From positions 248,001 to 312,000 of the forward strand of contig JAJNNX010000055.1 of assembly GCA_023159155.1 (NCBI GenBank): a stretch of 64,000 bases of DNA, read 5' to 3'. Shown here one piece after another: positions 58,232-64,000 of the stretch (position 1 is the stretch's first letter; each line of letters begins with the position of its first letter). This stretch comes from Ustulina deusta. Lineage: Eukaryota; Ascomycota; Sordariomycetes; Xylariales; Xylariaceae. The translations under genes were made by a program, and so were the position numbers. Under the pieces are notes generated by a model. That model worked only from the letters and a program-made list of their open reading frames with translations, was not told the origin of the DNA and did no database searches.

Positions 58232-59638
58232 TGTGTTTATTAGTTGGTGGTCTTGTAAGACAGAAACGGTTGATGGCGCTTGAGAGGCGGCAGAGAGAGA
58301 GAAGGGGGAGGGGGGAGGGGGAGAGAAAGAGACCAAGAATTCAGTTAAGAAGTTGAATCAAATCATCCATCCATCAATGCCTAGGTAGGTAGAAGTTCTG
58401 ATCAAGTGCGTACATATGTAAACAGCACATGCAGCTGTGAATGGTAGCTTGTTGGTAGGTAAGTAAGTAGGTATGAAGCTGTTGTGCTGTGAATCCACAC
58501 CTATACATTGTAAATTCTGTCTACTACTTACCTAGGCAGGCATAGGTACATCTGGCCGAAAGGCACACCAGTAACTAACTGTACACGTATATGTACTTAG
58601 CAAACTATTCCGACCAATCATGGCACAGTCATAGTACTGCACACCTTCACCGCTTACCTAAAGGAGGTATACCTACCTTAGGTACCTATGTATATAGGTA
58701 GGAATATTTATCAGTTCTATAACATCACATCGGACCCGAGTCGGTGACTTATATTTTCCATACATAAGGTATTTACTAGAACCTCTATACTTATACCTAT
58801 ATATACCTTATTATTTTATTTTTATACTTCAAATCTTATTTGCTACAACTATACCTTGGCTGTTGAGCTGTGGGTTAATCCTTATCTATATACTAGGTAG
58901 TTATGTATAGTTGGTAGATAAATAGCGAAAGGTGAAGAAAAAAAGGGAGAGAGAAAGTCAAGTACCTAACATGCCCGGCACGACTTCAATGTTGCATGCA
59001 GCCCGGGATCCAAATTCAAGGGAATGCGCCTTGCATCAATCATACCCCGACATGTGGTATCTCACCACCGGTCTCCTTAGTTCGTTTCCAGCACTATCCC
59101 AGGTAAATAGTATAATACAGTCTATATACTTGTAAGCATGCCATATAACTCAGATATCCGCCCTGCGGTTCATTGGTCTGCCCATCTACTTCTCTCCCTG
59201 CTCAAGCTTACACTACCTGTCTAGTCTAAGCACCGGCTTAGTGAGTAAGGTAGGGTAGGTAGTATATCGCGTCCTATAGCCGAACCGGCTCCGGCATTGG
59301 CAGATCCCCCTATGCATGCGTCTAGCTGCCGACTAGGTGTCCATGTGTCGGCAGTCATTGATATGGCTTACCAAGTCTATCTAGTAGGGAGCTCCAATGG
59401 CAATTCCTGAATGAAATTCAGGTAGGTATTCTGAGAGCCTGATCGACGCCCTTGCGTTGGCGACCTGGACCGCACCCGAACCGGTCATGTATACCTAGTA
59501 GAATGCGCTCGGCCGTTGCCACTATATAAAGGATGTGTCCTTCAATCTATTTCCTACGGTGTCCTTTAGGTCAACCATCTCACACCAGGGACGACTGGAA
59601 AAGATACGTTTAGTTCAGACATCTTTCACCATATAGAG
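58232..59638. other. Intergenic, no gene seen
   Basis: Promoters of GOS1 and the divergent MFS gene. Dense TAGGTA/TACCTA words at 58380-58900. A GA-rich run at 58290-58330 may be part of the GOS1 leader. Confidence 0.5.
59523..59531 (+). promoter_or_regulatory. Possible TATA box of the DHA1 transporter gene
   Basis: TATATAAAG lies about 110 bp upstream of the start codon, a plausible distance for a fungal core promoter. Seen by eye only. Confidence 0.45.
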
Positions 59639-60144
59639 ATGTCTGGTCCGTCTACATATCCCATCCCCGAGAAGGGTGACCGAGGCCACGACAATACAGA
59701 AAGGACCGAGACGACGACATCGGATGCGCAAATCCCAGCCGGAGCTGCGGACGCAGTGCCGCCCAGTGAAGTACAGGCCCCTTCGGGGAAGAAGTACAGC
59801 GTCTTCACCACCACCGAGAAGAGGGCCATTGTCTTTGCCGCTGCTGCTGGGGCTTTCTTTTCACCATTGTCTGCCCAGATCTACTTCCCTGCTCTCGAGA
59901 CCCTGTCACACGACTTACACATTTCTGTGAACGAGGTCAATTTGACTGTCACTACCTATATGGTAAGTTATGGGTGATCAGGTCCCCTATTCGCCGATGT
60001 CCAGTAGCTCACCATTAGCAGATCGTTCAGGTCAGTCCGCTGACGTCTCTTATGCCCCCTTCTGACATGTCTCGGGAGCACGAGTTGTCTAATTAGGGTG
60101 TTTCTGCTCCTATTATTACTGCAAACTCCCGGCTCCTGAAATGC

Positions 60145-60175
<31 letters not shown>

Positions 60176-61582
60176 TTTAGCTATGAATGACTGTTACTGA
60201 CTGCGGATTTTTCAAAGGCTATTGCGCCGATGTTTGTGGGGTCATTGGCCGACTCAGTTGGCCGGCGTCCGGCTTATATCCTCTGTTTCATCATATATAT
60301 CGGTGCCTGTATTGGATGTGCTCTAGCCCCCAACTATGCTGGTCTCCTTGTTCTCCGAGCGTTGCAGGCCGCCGGCTCTAGTGCTACAGTTTCCCTATGC
60401 CAAGCTGTCGTGTCTGACGTAGTCACGTCGGCTGAGCGTGGTTCCTACGTCGGCTTCACCTCTCTTCCAATAATATTGGCACCGTCGGTTGGCCCCGTCA
60501 TCGGCGGTGTCATATCCCAGTATCTGGGATGGCGCTGGATCTTCTGGTTCTTAACAATCCTTTCTGGATTTGTCCTGATCATCTTTCTGCTCTTCATGCC
60601 AGAAACCTGTCGGCTCATTGTAGGCGATGGCTCGATTCGTCCCAATTCTTTTTACCGTACATTCTGGCAACTGATTAGAGATGCTCACCGCAAGAACAAG
60701 GCGACAAACCCTACTGACGGTGCGCCTACCAGCCAGTACGCGGATGAAGGATCGAGAGGGAAGAACAGCCGCATCCAGCGACCAAACCTGACCCGGACCT
60801 TGCTCATACTATTCGAGAAGGAAATGTTCCTGTTGCTGATGTACAGCAGTTTAATCTACGCAGGGTTTTACGCCGTAGCTACGGCCATCCCGGCCCAATT
60901 TGCTAACTTGTATGGCTTCAGTGGCCTTAAGATTGGCCTCGTATATGTGCCTCTAGGCGTTGGCTCTATCGTGTCCGTTTTCGTCATGGGACGTTTAGCA
61001 AACTGGAACTATAGACGACATTGCAGGAAACTCAACATCCCGTACGACAGGAGCCGCCAGCAAGACATGGCGGGTTTCCCTATTGAACAGGTTCGCCTAC
61101 AAATCAGTCTTCCGTTTCTTGCCTTATTCACGTCAGTCCTGATCGGCTTTGGCTGGGCGGTGGAGTATAAGGCACACTTGGCTGTCGAGATCATCCTGCT
61201 TTTCCTCCAGGGTGTTACTCTTGTCGCGTTTTCGAACCTCCTAAGCACCCTCATAGTCGACATCAATCCTGGCGTCGCCGGTGCGGCGACGGCGGCGAAT
61301 AATCTCACGCGGGGCCTGGTCGGAGCGGGTGCTTCGGCCTTTATCAACCCACTCATGACGGCTGTTGGCGCCGGGTGGGCATTCACCATCATCGCACTCT
61401 CCTATGTGGCCTTTTTCCCTGCAATGTGGCTAGTATTAAGAAATGGGGTTAAGTGGCGCGAGGTCAAGACCAGAAAAGCAGAGCTGAAGAAGAAGCAGCA
61501 ACAGCAACAAGGAGAGCAGAATGCAGATCAGGTTCCGGTTCCTGGGCAAGGGTCTGAGAAATTGGAAGATCAAAGCAGCTGA
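59639..61582 (+). CDS. MFS drug:proton antiporter, DHA1 type, with 9-nt exon
   Basis: Three exons (59639-59962, 60022-60030, 60218-61582) give 565 aa. The middle exon is only ATCGTTCAG and supplies IVQ, giving TTYMIVQAIAPMFVGSLADSVGRRPAY across TM2 to motif A; both its introns have proper GT/AG ends. Other marks are KRAIVFAAAAGAFFSPLSAQIYFPAL (TM1), LRALQAAGSSATVSLCQAVVSDV (TM4), ILAPSVGPVIGGVISQYLGWRWIFWFL (motif C, TM5), a central loop, and NLLSTLIVDINPGVAGAATAANNLTRGL (TM10-11 region). The tail has a Lys/Gln run (KKKQQQQQGEQ). Related fungal 12-TM exporters of this type (Qdr-like) expel drugs, polyamines or metabolites; the substrate is unknown. Intron 2 holds an ATT microsatellite. Confidence 0.9.
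60147..60174. repeat. (ATT)n microsatellite in transporter intron
   Basis: About nine TTA/ATT units inside the second intron of the DHA1 transporter. Confidence 0.9.
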
Positions 61583-63457
61583 GAGACATCACGCCCCCAA
61601 TTCTGTTCAAGTCGCAGCACAACCCCCCAACCCCCTTAGTGTAGAGTCGAGACTATCCACCCCTAGCCTGAAAGCGAACCAATATCGATACATTTCTAGG
61701 ACTAGGTAGCCGAAGACAAGTTACCTATGGTACACTATGATACACTACTATTAGTGTGGATGCCGTAAGCTATGAATAGATACTGAGCTGGAAAGCCAGC
61801 TTTATTATACAACTGCTTAACCACCTCATTTTTGGGCCTCGGACTTCCATACTAGTAACTTGGGCTCTTGCGGCAATCCGCCTAGACAACCACAGAAAAA
61901 CTTTCCAAATAGATAAATTCTAACTAAGATTCTCTAGCAACGACTCGTCTCGCTGTATACTATGCATTAGAAACCAGTAAACCCATGAACTGAATCCTTA
62001 TGGAAGCAGTAGTGTATGTAACTGCATGTGTATCTACTGCGTATGCTACTGTATGGTACCGAATGTGGGCTCCTGCTTACACTCCACTACGTGTCCGAGC
62101 AACTTGGTATACCTACATACTATGTACATGTATGGTCGCTTTGGGAAACATTCCACCTTGACTCATACTATCTGCCAGGTCCCCCCCCACTCGAAGCCGC
62201 ATAACATGGTATGATATAGGTAGTATAATGTAGTGTATACATAATTACTGAAACCAAGGGTACAGCCATGCCTACCCGGTAGATAAATTCTATGGAGTGT
62301 ACACTATACGTGACGCCTTGTATATACATGGGTACGGCTTCAACACCAAGAGTGAACTAACAAAAAGTAGAATTCTAACTCCTAGCTACGACCCTACGAG
62401 GGTGAAAATGCCTTGGTCACGGGAAGAATGCCCAATACACCCATATATATATATATATATACGACGCCATGCCGTTTACAGCCACACGTGGTCAAGAAGT
62501 AGGCCGTAATGTATGCGTAGGGTAGACCAGGTAGCTGGAGCCCTCGCCCAGTCAAGTTGGAACCCCCGCCTTGGCGCTTGCACAATGTGACTGTCTCAAG
62601 GAAGCTGGAAGGAATTGGAACCCCTGGTTTCGTTCTCGTTTTCGTTGGGCTTGATGCCCCTCCATTTTGGGAAATGATACTACCGATCGGTATCAACTTT
62701 CTTTCTACACTTATACACGTGTACATAGATGGCCCTGCTGTTTGCGGCTGTTCGAACATTGCAGGTATGTTTCTAAGCTTTTAAGCTACGCTCAAAGCTG
62801 CATAAATAGCTTGAGTGTGCTGCTCGAGATAATTCAAAGTTCGTAAATTGATGCAAGTTTCGAGAAATTTTCGATGATATTGTTAATCGGTGGTGCTATA
62901 GTTTTTGGTTAAATAGCGTGGTGGGATTGAGACACCCAACTTTTACAGTATGGGACTGTTCCAGAAAACTGTGACCTAATTATAGGTTAAGCGTTGTCTC
63001 CTCGTGGTAGGAAAAGGATAGGCTCCCTGCATATTAGCGCTGCAGCCGCACAATCCCCCCGTTTGGTGTTAGGACTTGTGACTGACCCGCTGCTCAATCT
63101 CTATTCCTGGCATCTTTACACTGAAGGGATTCATGTTCCGCGCTTGGAATAGCACCTAGTCAGTCACGTCGTCCCCGGATAGTACACGTATTGATGCCTG
63201 CCGGGACATGAATCCTTCGGATTACGCCTCATTGCTGTGACCAAGTGTCTGTCTGTCTACACCAGATACTATTATGTGATCTAGGTATATGAGGCGGTGA
63301 GGTCTGCTGCAATGGATAAATCAGAATTAGAAGCCATGGGATATCCCACCAAGTAACCTTGGGTACATATGCCTGTCTAGCGATCATATATTCATATCCG
63401 TGTTTCTTGAGTTTTGTGTTTTTATGTCCATGAAGCTACACTAGTTTCACCCTTGCA
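61583..63457. other. Intergenic, no gene seen
   Basis: About 1.9 kb with GTAGTGTAT/TAGGTA words and an (AT)n tract at 62443-62461. No gene was recognised. Confidence 0.5.
62443..62461. repeat. (AT)n microsatellite
   Basis: Nine AT units in intergenic DNA. Confidence 0.9.
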
Positions 63458-64000
63458 ATGAAGTTGCTCACAGGAAGTCTGGCAACTCTGTTTGCTCTAG
63501 TAGGGGTAGGACAAGCCACTCCGACGCACCAGTTTGACCACTTCTTCCCAGGATGGAACGATCGCGTCCAAGCGATCCTGCGAGACAACTGCTCCGAGCC
63601 CTATGCCGAGTATCTAACAGGCAATATCAACTATGCGCTTGGGGTGCAATCGCTCGTTAACCCAGTCATTGACTGCGTCTTGGAAGCATTCCCAGAGTCC
63701 CGCAAGGCAGAATGTAAGCGTTTTCTATCTAGCTCCACGGGGCCGAGTTTCCTGCCTACTACTCGTTCGCTGTTCACTTGGTAATCGAGTCCTGACATGT
63801 CATATCAGTGGCTACCGGCGCCCTCGTCCTAGGTCTGATCCCTACCATCCTGCAAACCATCGGGAGCTCGACGGCGGAAACAGCCCTCGTCGGGCTGCGA
63901 CGCCCATTGCTGGGATTCTTAATTTCCGCCGGGAGCCCGGCGGTGTCGATGATGAAGACGAGCGACTTCGCGCGCGCGATCACGGATTTCGTCGAGGGTA
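63458..64000 (+). CDS. Secreted or membrane protein, partial at window end
   Basis: Exon 1 is 63458-63713; exon 2 starts at 63809 (intron GTAAGC...ATCAG) and runs off the window still open, giving 149 residues. Residues 1-20 (MKLLTGSLATLFALVGVGQA) are a signal peptide. Then come THQFDHFFPGWNDRVQAILRDNCSEPYAEYLTG and VNPVIDCVLEAFPESRKAE, with conserved-looking Cys. A hydrophobic stretch (ALVLGLIPTILQTIG) and GLRRPLLGFLISAGSPAVSMMK follow. I have seen this pattern in unnamed fungal multi-pass membrane proteins, but the function is unknown. The downstream part is outside the window. Confidence 0.75.

Overview
The window is nuclear DNA of a filamentous ascomycete (Pezizomycotina, most likely a sordariomycete). 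Genes carry short introns (about 50-180 nt) with GTRNGT-type donors and CTRAY-like branch points. The gene set is typically fungal: Zn2Cys6 factor, RTA1-like protein, DUF6546-type F-box protein, Dal5-type permeases and a siderophore-type NRPS. Intergenic DNA is full of short TACCTAGGTA/TAGGTAGGTA words. Exon models were built by hand from splice signals, and every multi-exon model of an intact, complete gene closes in frame.

Layout. 1-5 kb: a LYR-motif protein (Cup1-like), a GNAT acetyltransferase and a small secreted protein. 4.8-9.5 kb: a gene-poor stretch with two inverted copies of a ~110-bp TG...CA element; a third copy lies at 44.3 kb. 9.5-20.6 kb: a likely uptake/regulation block of two Dal5-type MFS permeases, an NAD(P)-binding NmrA/epimerase-like protein and a Zn2Cys6 regulator. 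21.4-24.7 kb: an AhpD-like protein convergent with mitochondrial succinyl-CoA:3-oxoacid CoA transferase. 27-31 kb: a single-pass membrane protein and a damaged or oddly spliced SAM methyltransferase. 34-41.6 kb: an RTA1-like 7-TM protein and an intronless 1762-aa NRPS. Its A-T-C-(degenerate A)-T-C order is that of the extracellular siderophore synthetases NPS6/SidD.

45-50 kb holds an F-box protein and a Myb/SANT-like AT-hook protein. 52-58 kb is a conserved housekeeping block: OM14-like outer-membrane protein, the mitochondrial import oxidoreductase MIA40, thiamine pyrophosphokinase and the Golgi SNARE GOS1. 59.6-61.6 kb is a DHA1-type MFS transporter with a 9-nt micro-exon. The window ends inside a secreted or membrane protein gene.

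The most notable observations are: (i) two perfect ATCTGATAA (SREA-type GATA) sites, exactly 20 bp apart, upstream of the NRPS, which tie it to iron control; (ii) a methyltransferase whose reading frame is broken by a frameshift plus a TAG that could also be read as a new intron; (iii) two nearby genes whose start codon is split from, or isolated from, the rest of the coding region by an intron; (iv) the dispersed ~110-bp TG...CA repeats.
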